Shown one piece after another: positions 5,907 to 13,944 of a stretch of DNA of 43,123 nucleotides. The translations under genes were made by a program, and so were the position numbers. The notes beneath the pieces were generated by a model. It had not been told where the DNA came from. It searched no databases and was given only the letters and a program-made list of their open reading frames with translations. This stretch comes from Acidobacteriota bacterium (lineage in GTDB: Bacteria > Acidobacteriota > Vicinamibacteria > Vicinamibacterales > UBA8438): assembly GCA_009838525.1 (NCBI GenBank), contig VXRJ01000012.1, positions 1 through 43,123 of the forward strand, in the 5' to 3' direction. How positions within the stretch are numbered: position 1 is the stretch's first letter; each line of letters starts with the position of its first letter.

Positions 5907-8517
5907 GCTGGTGGGGCCGTCTTTGGAAACGCAGCCGGGCCGAGGACGAGCTGGACCGCGAGCTGCGCGACCACGTGGAGCGGCAGGCGGCCGACCACGT
6001 CCGGGCCGGGATGGCGCCGCGGGAGGCGCGCCGGCACGCGCGGCTGGAGTTCGGCGGCCTCGATCAGATCAAGGAGCTGTGCCGCGACGCGCGCGGGACG
6101 CGGTGGCTTGAGGAGATCGGGCAGGACGTGCGGTTCACCTTGCGCCTGCTGCTGAAGGACCGTTGGGCGGCGGCGGGGGCGGTGCTTGCGCTCGGGTTGG
6201 GTCTGGGGATCTCCAGCGCCGCGTTCACCGCCTACAACGGCCTGCTGCTCCGGAGGCTTCCGGTCGACGACCAGCGGAGCGTCATGGCGCTGGCGATGCG
6301 CGACGAGACCGGGGCCGATCAGGCGGTCTCCTACCTCGACTACCGGGACTGGCGCGATGCGGCCGAGAACTTCCGGGACATCGCAGCGTACAGCCAGCCG
6401 CCACTGAACGTCTCCGACCCGGGATTGGGCACGCAACAGTTCTACGGGGCGCGCGTGACCGCGAACACGTTCGGCCTCCTCGGCGCCCCGCCAGTGCTGG
6501 GCCGCGACTTCCGGCCGGACGACGACCGTCCGGGCGCGCCGCCCGTCGTGCTGCTGGGACACGGCATCTGGACGACCCGCTACGGCGCGGATCCGGACGT
6601 CCTCGGCCGCGTCATCCGGGTCAACGATGTCGCCTCGACCGTCATCGGCGTGATGCCCGAGGGCTTCCAGTTTCCGTTCTGGGCGGAACTGTGGCAGCCG
6701 CTGTCGCTCACCCCCGGCCTCGCGGAGCAGGAGCGCGACCAGCGGGCCTTCAGTGTCGTCGGCCGCCTCGCGGACGGCGTAAGCCTCGACCAGGCCCAGG
6801 CGGATCTCGATGCGGTCACGGCCGGCCTGGTCGGGACGTATCCCGACACGAACGCCGGACTGCGGGCGCACGTCGCCCCCTTCCACGAGTACTTCCACCC
6901 GCAGTTTCAGGGGGCGTTGAACGCGGTGCTGGCGGCGGCCGTGCTCGTTCTGCTGATTGCGTGCGCCAACGCCGCCAACCTGCTGCTCGCACGGGCCGCC
7001 CGCCGTTCGCGCGAGGTCGGCATGCGGGCTTCGCTGGGCGCGACGCGGGGACGCATCGTGCGCCAACTGCTCGTCGAGAACGGCGTCCTCGCCGGACTCG
7101 CAGGCGTGCTCGGTCTCGCGTTCGCCGCGCTCGCGGCCCAACTGCTCTCGATGGGCGTCGAGCCGCTGGATGCTCCCTTCTGGATCGATTTCCCGGTCGA
7201 CGGCCGCGTGTTGGCGTTCCTGACCCTGGCCTGTCTGGCGACCGTGCCGGTGTTCGGGCTCGCGCCCGCCCTCCACGCGTCGAGCGCCAACGTCCGGGAT
7301 GTCTCGACCAGCGGGGTGCGCAGTCCGGGCGGCGGGGGTCCGGCGCGCCGCTGGATGGCGTGGCTGGTGACCGTCGAGGTGGCTCTCACCCTGGTGCTGC
7401 TGGCCGGCGGCGGGCTGATGGCGCGCAGTCTGCTGACCCTCGCCTACGCGGACCGCATCATCGACCCCGCCGGCATGTCCGCGATTCAGCTCACCCTGCC
7501 GGAATCGCGCTACCCGTCGGCGGAGCAACGCCTCGCCTTCTTCCGAACCCTCGACGAGCGGATCGCGTTGACCGCGCCCGCCCTGACCGCCGCCCGGGCC
7601 AGCCGGCCGCCGTTCCTGCCCGCGCCGCGCCGCGAGCTCGAGATCGACGGGCGCCCCGTCGCCGGCGATGCCCCTCCGCCGAGGGCGGGCGTCGTCACCG
7701 TCTCCGACGCCTACTTCGAGAAGCTGAACCTGGGATTTCTACGTGGACGCACGTTCAACGACCGCGACGGAACCGCCGGCAACGAGACGGCCATCGTCAA
7801 CCGCCTCCTAGCCGATACGTTCTTCGAGGACGAGGATCCGCTCGGCCAGCGAATCCGCCTGACACCGCGCGCCGGGGCGGCGGAGGATGCCCCGTGGCTA
7901 ACGATCATCGGCATTTCGCCGACGGTGCGGCAGAGCTTCGGCGCGGCGCCGGCCATCCCGGTCGCCTATCTCCCTACCGTGCGGAACCGCTCCCCTTCAC
8001 GCAGATTCTCGGGGGTGACGAGCGGCAGACCGCCGCGGCGATCGGCGCGGTGCGCGATCTCGACGCGAACATAGCAGTTCGTGTCTACACGTTAACCACC
8101 GTGCTCGGGAACACGCTGTTTCTGCCACGCCTTATAGGTTCGCTGCTCGCCGCGTTCGCATTGATCGCGCTGATCCTGTCGGCCGTCGGCCTGTACGGCG
8201 TGTCCGCCTGCGCCGTGACGCAGCGCACGCAGGAGATCGGCGTGCGAATGGCGCTCGGCGCCCGCACCGGTCAGGTGGGCTGGATGGTGTTGCGCCGCGG
8301 CCTCGCCCCCCTGGGCATCGGACTCGCCGCCGGCATCTGGGGCGCGCTGACCGTCGGCCGGCTGCTGGAGAGCTGGCTCGTCGACACCGCGCCCACCGAT
8401 CCGATCACCCAGGCGGCCGTCGCCGTCCTTCTGGGCGGCGTGTCGGTGGCGGCGTGCGTCCGGCCCGCGCGACGCGCGGCGCGGCTCGATCCGGTGGTCG
8501 CGCTACGTCACGAGTAG
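5903..8517 (+). pseudogene. ADOP-family ABC permease (MacB/FtsX-like), frameshifted
   Basis: Translation starts at GTG 5903 with GGAG upstream and the family-typical MSWWGRLWKR. The frame codes an N-terminal helical ADOP domain, a first TM near residue 93, a MacB-like periplasmic domain, a block of TMs (VGMRASLGATRGRI near residue 380) and most of the second periplasmic domain. Near 7975 the frame shifts: VAYLP must be joined to PYRAEPLPFTQIL one base away, consistent with loss of one base in CTCCCTAC. The second frame then completes the last FtsX domain (GLYGVSACAVTQRTQEIG) to the stop at 8515-8517. Total length, about 871 codons, is normal. Such proteins are presumed lipoprotein or macrolide exporters; no ATPase gene is adjacent. 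Confidence 0.85.
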
Positions 8518-8524
8518 TCCGCGG

Positions 8525-9151
8525 TCATACCGGGTCGGCGGGAAACCACTCTTGCAGGGTGCGCTGGAGCCTCCTGAACGAACGGTCTTCGCAACGTCTA
8601 AGGGATACCCTTTCGGCAATCTGCTGGTACAGAGATGCGCTACGAGCGACGCCTGCCGCGCGCAACGCTGAATGGAACGCGGCTTTCGGACGCGCGGGCT
8701 TCGGCGCTCCTTCCCGCAACCAGCCTTCGGTCACCAGCCACTCGCGCAGCGAAGGCGCCCGTCCCGTCCATCCTGCCACGTCGTCCACGTGCGGGGACGG
8801 GCTCCACACCCATGCTTCAAGTTCCGGGTCCACAACAACGGCTTTGGCCCGTTCCCCCCAGGCTGAGGTCGCAAGGTGTCCATCGATCTCTCGCTGGAGC
8901 TCGTCGCTGGGGGTCGCCTCACGCCCGCTGCCCTCATGATCGAAAAGCAACAAGCCGTGATCGTACTGCGTGGACATGCGGGCCAGGAACGACACTCCCC
9001 GCCTCGCGCACGCCGGATCGTGCTGCGGATGAACGAACGTGTCGTAGACAACAGGCCGGATGCTCATCGACTGCGGTCTCGCAAAGAGTCCCTTCAGCGC
9101 ATGTTCCATGTCCTTGTCAGCCACAAGAACGACCAAATCCCTCCTCGTCAC
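8525..9151 (-). CDS. Small TOPRIM-like protein paired with AAA ATPase
   Basis: A 208-residue soluble protein starting at GTG 9151, which overlaps the ATPase stop (GTGA) and has GGAG 8 bases upstream. A first strand LVVLVADKDMEHAL (acidic residues D12, D14, E16) is followed by LLLFDHEGSG (D71, E73) and VVVDPELEAWVW (D109, E110, E112). The spacing of acidic residues after hydrophobic strands suggests a TOPRIM-type metal site as in OLD-like nucleases, but I cannot verify the fold. From memory the pattern resembles proteins annotated MAD4 in methylation-associated defence systems. Context with an OLD-type ATPase strongly suggests an anti-phage effector. Confidence 0.7.
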   Translation of the reverse strand: MTRRDLVVLVADKDMEHALKGLFARPQSMSIRPVVYDTFVHPQHDPACARRGVSFLARMSTQYDHGLLLFDHEGSGREATPSDELQREIDGHLATSAWGERAKAVVVDPELEAWVWSPSPHVDDVAGWTGRAPSLREWLVTEGWLREGAPKPARPKAAFHSALRAAGVARSASLYQQIAERVSLRRCEDRSFRRLQRTLQEWFPADPV

Positions 9152-10410
9152 CCCAACACTCCGGATGCAAGCAGGGTGCCAAGATCCGCATCCTCCTGCC
9201 ACCCGCGGAGCCTGGGGTGTTCAGAACCGAGAACGATGTCGGTAGCACCGTTCTCATCCTTCGCGAAACACAGTACGTCGGCGGTACTCGCAACGCTTAA
9301 CACGACGGGCGAGTGCGTCGCCAACAGTACTTGGGCGGCGTATACAGAGCGCAGCGAATCGTAGACGGCCGCCACCGCTCCGGGGTGAATCCCGTTCTCC
9401 GGCTCCTCTATCAGGTAGACGCCTCGGAGATCAGCGAGGTACGCCGGGAGCGTGAGGGCCGTCAGTCTGAGGGTACCGTCGGAGACAAGCCACGACGGAA
9501 CGCTCAAACCGCCTGCATATTCGTAGGTCATGTAGCAGTGGCGGTCCTCTGGACGTTCTATGGTCTTGATGTCTATCAGGTCGGGAAGCGCTGTGCGCAG
9601 GTGCCTTATCCAGGCCTGGTGCCGGTCCGGATCGTTTTCCCGAAGCCGGGCCACGACCCACGAGAGATTCGATCCATCCGGAAGGAAGCCCGCGACGCGC
9701 GTCGGTGGACTGGGCTGTCTGATCTCTCGGCTGTTGAGCATGAATCGCTGGATCCCGGAACCGAGGTACTGGCGAAACCACGTCGCGATGGGAAAGGATG
9801 CTTCATCCGCCGGGAGGTTGCCGAGCGCCGACCTCATTGGGCCGAGCCTGAACGACGGCGCCCAGCTTCGGTCCGACCGCTTGGTCTCGTTGTAGAAGTT
9901 GTCGTTCCCACCGAAAACCTTGTTGATCAGCACCTTGTTGTCACGCTGCCGGATGCCAACCTGCAAGGACACCGGCAATGAGGGTGGAAGCTCTGGAAAC
10001 AACTCACGCTGCGGCGGCTTGGACACCTCCGCCTTCTTCCTGAGCACGAGCGTTTCAGCCTTGAACTCAAACTGGCGGTCCGTGTCGTCGAAGCCGATGG
10101 TGACTTGATACCGAACCGTGTCCAGACTCGGGTTCAGTGCCAGTTGGCGAAGTTGATCCGGCACCGCGGCTTCCACCGCTAGTTCGAGGCGAGTCCCCTG
10201 GCGGCGAAACAGCAGATCACGAGGGTCCGGAGCGCGGTCCGCCAACGCATTCTCCAGGCCATTCGACACGACGTCGCCAAGAAAGCCGATGACGTCCAAG
10301 AAGGTCGTCTTGCCCGAGGCGTTCGGACCAACCAAGACGTGAAACGGCGACAGGGGCCGCGCGACGTACCTCAAGCTGCGATAGTTCAGCGCTTCGACCA
10401 GGGTGATCAC
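9148..10410 (-). CDS. AAA/ABC-type ATPase (AAA_21, OLD/RecF-like)
   Basis: A 420-residue soluble ATPase. Walker A is GPNASGKTT (residues 28-36), the signature-like segment is LVSDGTLRLTAL (about 312-323), Walker B is VYLIEEPENGIHP (about 331-343) and the switch histidine is ATHSP (H365). This is the compact AAA_21/AAA_15 organisation used by OLD, AriA, GajA and related defence ATPases, without a fused nuclease. The GTG start at 10410 has AGGAG 6 bases upstream, which itself overlaps the stop of the PIN stump. The next gene overlaps by 4 bases, so the two proteins are probably made in fixed ratio. All nucleotide-binding motifs are intact. Confidence 0.85.
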   Translation of the reverse strand: MITLVEALNYRSLRYVARPLSPFHVLVGPNASGKTTFLDVIGFLGDVVSNGLENALADRAPDPRDLLFRRQGTRLELAVEAAVPDQLRQLALNPSLDTVRYQVTIGFDDTDRQFEFKAETLVLRKKAEVSKPPQRELFPELPPSLPVSLQVGIRQRDNKVLINKVFGGNDNFYNETKRSDRSWAPSFRLGPMRSALGNLPADEASFPIATWFRQYLGSGIQRFMLNSREIRQPSPPTRVAGFLPDGSNLSWVVARLRENDPDRHQAWIRHLRTALPDLIDIKTIERPEDRHCYMTYEYAGGLSVPSWLVSDGTLRLTALTLPAYLADLRGVYLIEEPENGIHPGAVAAVYDSLRSVYAAQVLLATHSPVVLSVASTADVLCFAKDENGATDIVLGSEHPRLRGWQEDADLGTLLASGVLG

Positions 10411-10419
10411 GATCGGCTC

Positions 10420-10566
10420 CTACAGCGGTGTCAGCGTATCACTCACGCCTTCGGCGGCCTCGATGAGCAGATGGTGCTCCTCAAGCACCAACTGGAGGAT
10501 GTCAAGACAGAACCTGCGGTTCGCGGAGGCGGCGACCTGGACATTCGTGTCCAGCAGTGTCCTCAC
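10420..10566 (-). pseudogene. PIN-domain toxin stump (COG1569-like), truncated
   Basis: A GTG overlapping the stop of the RHH antitoxin (GTGA) opens a frame of 48 residues: MRTLLDTNVQVAAS, then FCLDILQLVLEEHHLLI, then an unrelated-looking tail to a TAG at 10420-10422. The start is the first strand and helices of a PIN-family toxin of the COG1569 type, with the first catalytic aspartate (LLDTN). The remaining roughly 90 residues and the other catalytic acids are missing. A large internal or 3' deletion has inactivated the toxin. Confidence 0.75.
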
Positions 10567-10778
10567 GAGACCTCGTTGAACACGTCTTCGTCGGTCAACC
10601 AGCCGTGGGCTTCAGCGAACGGCCCGACACGACGCCGCAGTTGTCCGACTCGCGTGATCGCGAGGTGGCGCCGAACGGCTTCCCGAACGAAGGCGCTCTT
10701 GCCGGCGCCGGTTTGTGCCGCCACGTTGCGCAATTCCTCGTCCAGTCTGTCGTCGATGCGAATCGTGAGGGTGGCCAC
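10563..10778 (-). CDS. Ribbon-helix-helix antitoxin
   Basis: A 71-residue protein starting at GTG 10778. The N-terminal strand ATLTIRIDD and helices ELRNVAAQTGAGKSAFVREAVRRHL form a CopG-type RHH DNA-binding domain. The C-terminal tail ending DEDVFNEVS is typical of toxin-binding antitoxin tails. It is the first gene of an operon with the truncated PIN toxin (4-base overlap), the ATPase and the TOPRIM-like protein. With its toxin broken it may now act mainly as the operon's repressor. Confidence 0.8.
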   Translation of the reverse strand: MATLTIRIDDRLDEELRNVAAQTGAGKSAFVREAVRRHLAITRVGQLRRRVGPFAEAHGWLTDEDVFNEVS

Positions 10779-10907
10779 GCGCGGCAAAGTACTACAGCGG
10801 TAATCCGGACGCCAGTGCTCCCATCTCCCGTCAAGGGCCTTCAGACTGGAGACGTACAGAAATACGTGCACAAACAACAAGACAGAATTCTCGATAGCAT
10901 CAGAGAC

Positions 10908-11132
10908 ATGGAGATAGCGAGGATTACGGCACGCGGCCAGACGACGATTCCCAAACGCATTCGAGTTGGCGCTGGTCTGCGCGAAGGAGACGTCGTCGCC
11001 TTTGAGATCGAGGGCGATCACCTGATCGTGCGGAAGGTTGCGACAGATCAGGACGCGTACCTGCGGGGCCTCTCAGCAACCATGAGCGAATGGGTGTCGC
11101 CGGAGGATGAGGAAGCCTGGCGTGACTTGTGA
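10908..11132 (+). CDS. AbrB/MazE-type antitoxin
   Basis: A 74-residue protein. The swapped-hairpin SpoVT/AbrB domain is clear: ITARGQTTIPKRIRVGAGLREGDVV (split here as ITARGQTTIPKRIR and AGLREGDVVAFEI). The acidic C-terminus ending MSEWVSPEDEEAWRDL matches tails of antitoxins that pair with MazF/PemK toxins. The gene is divergent from the RHH antitoxin, sharing the 10779-10907 intergenic stretch. The expected toxin immediately downstream is gone apart from a possible 8-codon start. Confidence 0.85.
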   Translation: MEIARITARGQTTIPKRIRVGAGLREGDVVAFEIEGDHLIVRKVATDQDAYLRGLSATMSEWVSPEDEEAWRDL

Positions 11133-11187
11133 TCGATTCGATGTCGCCCCTGCGGCGGTCGCCAGTTCCCAGTTGCACCCCGGATAG
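11122..11187 (+). pseudogene. Possible MazF/PemK toxin 5' remnant
   Basis: A GTG within the last codons of the AbrB gene opens a 21-residue frame beginning MTCDRFDV, similar to the usual N-terminus of MazF/PemK toxins that overlap this kind of antitoxin. After eight codons the sequence departs from the family and stops at 11187. The evidence is short, so this is a suggestion; chance is the alternative. Confidence 0.35.
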
Positions 11188-11202
11188 CCAATCGGCTATA
11201 TG
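11173..11202 (+). promoter_or_regulatory. Promoter and operator of the XRE-nucleotidyltransferase pair
   Basis: TTGCAC (11173-11178), an 18-base spacer and TATATG (11197-11202) lie 8 bases before the GTG start, predicting a leaderless transcript. A perfect inverted repeat ATAGCC-AATC-GGCTAT (11184-11199) fills the end of the spacer and overlaps the -10, placed for autorepression by the XRE protein. Confidence 0.6.
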
Positions 11203-11210
11203 CTTGGCAG

Positions 11211-11537
11211 GTGATCCTTCGCAATCTCGTCCGGGAGGCGCGCAAGCGTGCCGGTTTGACGCAGGCGGAACTGGGCCGCCGGGCCGGAGTGCCGCAGTCG
11301 ACAATCGCCCGCATTGAGTCTGGCGCCCGTACCCCGTCCACCGACATGGTCGAGCGGCTTGTGCGCGCCGCGGGTTTCGAACCCCGAGTGAGTCTCGGCG
11401 AACCCGACCCCGAAACCGTTTCGCTATTCTCGCAGACTCTCCGCCGGACCCCCGCCCAACGCCTGGCCGACGCTACCCGGGCAGCGCGGTTCGTCCTGCA
11501 CGGGCGCCAGCAGTTGCGCGAGCGAAGCCGTGGGTAA
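11211..11537 (+). CDS. XRE-family HTH regulator (candidate antitoxin)
   Basis: A 108-residue protein with an N-terminal five-helix XRE domain: AGLTQAELGRRAGVPQSTIARIESG (residues about 14-38, given here by its helices TQAELGRRAG and QSTIARIESG). A C-terminal helical tail (ETVSLFSQTLRRTPAQRLADA) is typical of antitoxins of nucleotidyltransferase pairs. The GTG start sits directly after the promoter. Its 3' end overlaps the nucleotidyltransferase by 8 bases, indicating coupled translation. Likely represses its own promoter and neutralises the partner. Confidence 0.85.
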   Translation: MILRNLVREARKRAGLTQAELGRRAGVPQSTIARIESGARTPSTDMVERLVRAAGFEPRVSLGEPDPETVSLFSQTLRRTPAQRLADATRAARFVLHGRQQLRERSRG

Positions 11538-12051
11538 ACCGACGTTCGACCCGGCCGCGGTGCTGGCGGTACTGCACGATGCCGACGTCCGGTTCGTCCT
11601 GATCGGCGGGATGGCGGCGGTCCTGCACGGCGACGTGGGGGTGACCGTCGATATCGACATCGCGCCAGCGTACGATCCCGACAACCTGGAACGGCTTGCC
11701 GCTGCCCTGCGGGCGCTCGAAGCGCGCATTCGCGCCGACGGCGTCCCGGAAGGTCTCCCCTTCGACTGCTCGGCGGGATTCCTGCGCAAATCAGGGCCGG
11801 ACGCTCTCCTCAGCCTGACCACGAGAGCGGGAGCGTTGGACGTCGCGTTTATCCCGGCCGGAACGACCGGCTACGAGGACCTGAAGAGAGACGCGGTGAC
11901 GATGGAGCCGGCCAGGGGCCTCTCCATTTCCGTGGCGTCGCTGGCCGACATCATCCGTTCGAAGCAAGCCGCTGACAGGGAGAAGGACCGGCAGGCGCTG
12001 CCGAGGCTACAGGCGCTTCTCGAGCAGGTCTCAAGCCCGCTCAGCGAGTGA
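11530..12051 (+). CDS. AbiEii/MNT-like nucleotidyltransferase (candidate toxin)
   Basis: A 173-residue minimal-type nucleotidyltransferase beginning at GTG 11530. The core FVLIGGMAAVLHG (GG at 26-27) followed by VTVDIDIAP (D41, D43) has the GG and DxD motifs of the polymerase-beta superfamily. Near the C-terminus SVASLADIIRSKQAADREKD is the conserved final helix carrying a lysine and acidic residues. It is much shorter than AbiEii at 4230. Coupling with an XRE antitoxin makes a toxin role likely; a metabolic transferase is less likely in this setting. Confidence 0.82.
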   Translation: MGKPTFDPAAVLAVLHDADVRFVLIGGMAAVLHGDVGVTVDIDIAPAYDPDNLERLAAALRALEARIRADGVPEGLPFDCSAGFLRKSGPDALLSLTTRAGALDVAFIPAGTTGYEDLKRDAVTMEPARGLSISVASLADIIRSKQAADREKDRQALPRLQALLEQVSSPLSE

Positions 12052-12091
12052 GCAGCGCCACGGTGTCGAGCAGGAACCGGTGCGCCACGCG

Positions 12092-13234
12092 TCACCCGAG
12101 GATGGTGCCGTCCCACAACTCCTGCAGGAACCGCTGTACGGGCACAATCTCGACGCCGTGGTCGTCCCGACGGCGACGGAGCTCGTGGCAGACCACCAGT
12201 TTCCGATCGAGAGGAACCTCCTCGGCCAGAGCGAGCAGACCTTTGTAGTCGCGGACCGAGACCCGTGACTTGGCCTTGACCTCGATGGCGACCGCATCGC
12301 CGATGACAAGGTCGACCTCGAACTGCGACCGGCTGCGCCAATAGGTCAGCGGGTCATCGCGGCCACGATAGTCGAGCCAGCTTCGCACCTCCAGAAACAC
12401 GAGATGCTCCAGCGCGCGGCCATACGCGTCGGATCCCGGCTCGATGACGCCGGTGCGGCGCAGGGTGTTGGCGACTCCGACGTCAAAGAAGTAGAACTTG
12501 GCCGTCGCCACTGGCTTCCGGGTGCGGGTGCCGCGAAACGCGGGAAGCTGCTCGCCGACGAGGGTGTCCTCGAGAATCCGATAGTGCTCGCGCACGGTGC
12601 TTGGGGCGAGACCCGCATCCGAGGCGACGTTCGCGAAATTGACCTGCTCCCCGTTGGTCAGGCCCGCCACGTCGAGAAAGCGGCCGAAGTTGCCGATCGA
12701 GCGAGTGAGCCCTTCGGCCTGCACTTCCTCCCTCAGGTACGTCCCGACGTACGCCCGGAGATCGTCCCGCCACGCGGGCGCGTCGAGAAACCCCGGCAGG
12801 CCGCCTCGGTTCACGCGATCCAGCAGTCGGTCGTCACTGACCTCCGGCGACACCAGCGGGTGCAGCCGCGCCACGCGCGCACGGCCCGCGAGCAGGTTGG
12901 CGCCGCCCCGCTTGAGCTTGCGCGCGCTGCTGCCGGTCAGCACGAATCGGAGCGACCGGTTCCGCTCGATCAGCAGATGAATCTCGTCCAGGAGCGACGG
13001 GCATTTCTGGATCTCGTCGACGACCACGATCTCGCGGCGTGGGTCCAACGTCTGCCGCAGAAGTTCGGGACGGCTGTTCAGTTGCCGGAACGTGTCGGCT
13101 TCGAGCAGGTCGTAGAACGCCGCCTCGGGGAACGTCCGGCGGACGAGCGTGCTCTTGCCGGTCTGGCGGGGGCCGAGCAGGAAGACGGAGCGGTCCTTGA
13201 CGAGGGTCCGCAGATCCAGGACGCGGCGGTACAT
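12092..13234 (-). CDS. AAA_14 / DUF4143 ATPase
   Basis: A 380-residue protein. The N-terminal AAA_14 domain has Walker A GPRQTGKST (21-29), Walker B VVVDEIQKCP (D73, E74) and a sensor FVLTGSSARKL. A winged-helix-like middle is followed by the DUF4143 domain, which ends in QFEVDLVIGD and AIEVKAKS, the D...ExK pattern of a PD-(D/E)xK nuclease-like fold. These ATPases are common in islands with toxin-antitoxin genes; substrate unknown. The ATG lies about 9 bases from a good -10, so the transcript is probably near-leaderless. It looks complete. Confidence 0.88.
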   Translation of the reverse strand: MYRRVLDLRTLVKDRSVFLLGPRQTGKSTLVRRTFPEAAFYDLLEADTFRQLNSRPELLRQTLDPRREIVVVDEIQKCPSLLDEIHLLIERNRSLRFVLTGSSARKLKRGGANLLAGRARVARLHPLVSPEVSDDRLLDRVNRGGLPGFLDAPAWRDDLRAYVGTYLREEVQAEGLTRSIGNFGRFLDVAGLTNGEQVNFANVASDAGLAPSTVREHYRILEDTLVGEQLPAFRGTRTRKPVATAKFYFFDVGVANTLRRTGVIEPGSDAYGRALEHLVFLEVRSWLDYRGRDDPLTYWRSRSQFEVDLVIGDAVAIEVKAKSRVSVRDYKGLLALAEEVPLDRKLVVCHELRRRRDDHGVEIVPVQRFLQELWDGTILG

Positions 13235-13243
13235 ATCCGCGCC

Positions 13244-13273
13244 ATTATCGCTGAATTACATGAAATACAGCAA
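13244..13273 (-). promoter_or_regulatory. Promoter of the AAA_14 ATPase gene
   Basis: On the minus strand TTGCTG (13268-13273), an 18-base spacer and GATAAT (13244-13249). The predicted transcription start is near 13236, two or three bases from the ATG at 13234. Confidence 0.55.
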
Positions 13274-13325
13274 CTACTACGCTGATATGCAGAGCCTCCC
13301 GGCTCCGGCGGACAACACGAGCGAA

Positions 13326-13886
13326 TTACCGATCCGGTTCGATCTGGAATCCCCGCCGCGTCTCCGGCGTCCACGTGCCGGGCATCACGTAGTCGTCCCG
13401 GCGCGGCATCCGGACTTGCGGCAGGGTCTGCGCATCCAGGATGGTTTCCTCCGAGATGATCCCGTTGCGGAAGAGTAGGTACGCGGTCACCGCGTAGGTT
13501 TCGTCGTCGGTGAGGATGCCCGGCCGGTCGTAGGGCATGACGCGGCGGATGTAGTCCCAGATACTGGGTGCGAACGGCCAGTGCAGGATCGGCCAGTAGT
13601 TGGTGCGGGTGGTGACGTCGCCGCCCACGAGGGGGATGGAGGGGCCCTCCTCAGCCGTCGGGCCGTGGCAGGTCGAGCAGCCCCGGCGCGCGAAGACCAT
13701 CGCGCCCTCGGCCGCGTTGCCGCTCCCCTCGGGGAGGTCGGCGCCGTCCGGCCCGACGATGACGTCGCGCATCTCGCCCGCGCTGGGAGGACGGCCGAGC
13801 CCGGCGAGGGGTCCCTCCTGCTGGGCGTGAGCCGCGCCGCCGAACAGGACGGCCGCCATGACAGCCCCCGCGACAAGCGCGTTCAC
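13326..13886 (-). CDS. soxD: SoxD-like monohaem cytochrome c
   Basis: A periplasmic cytochrome c with signal peptide (ALVAGAVMAAVLFGGAAHAQ) and a single haem site CSTCH (C70, C73, H74 from the GTG at 13886). The axial methionine is likely M117 in RRVMPYDRPG. The block TDDETYAVTAYLLFRNGII and the final MPRRDDYVMPGTW are typical of SoxD, the electron acceptor of SoxC. Classical SoxD has two haems and is about twice as long; here only one is present. The gene starts 59 bases after soxC; the GTG start is the best available but lacks a clear Shine-Dalgarno, so the N-terminus is uncertain. Confidence 0.85.
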   Translation of the reverse strand: MNALVAGAVMAAVLFGGAAHAQQEGPLAGLGRPPSAGEMRDVIVGPDGADLPEGSGNAAEGAMVFARRGCSTCHGPTAEEGPSIPLVGGDVTTRTNYWPILHWPFAPSIWDYIRRVMPYDRPGILTDDETYAVTAYLLFRNGIISEETILDAQTLPQVRMPRRDDYVMPGTWTPETRRGFQIEPDR

Positions 13887-13944
13887 GATGCGCAGGCTCG
13901 CGACGCGTGGGCCGGCGACGGGCGGGCACGCCCCGTGCAGGCCG

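Noticed and set aside
5828..7528. A 566-codon minus-strand frame opposite the permease
   Set aside because: Composition is typical of GC-rich antisense; the permease has clear TMs and family motifs.
12346..12980. Additional genes opposite the AAA_14 ATPase
   Set aside because: Open frames there are arginine/serine-rich antisense without ribosome sites.
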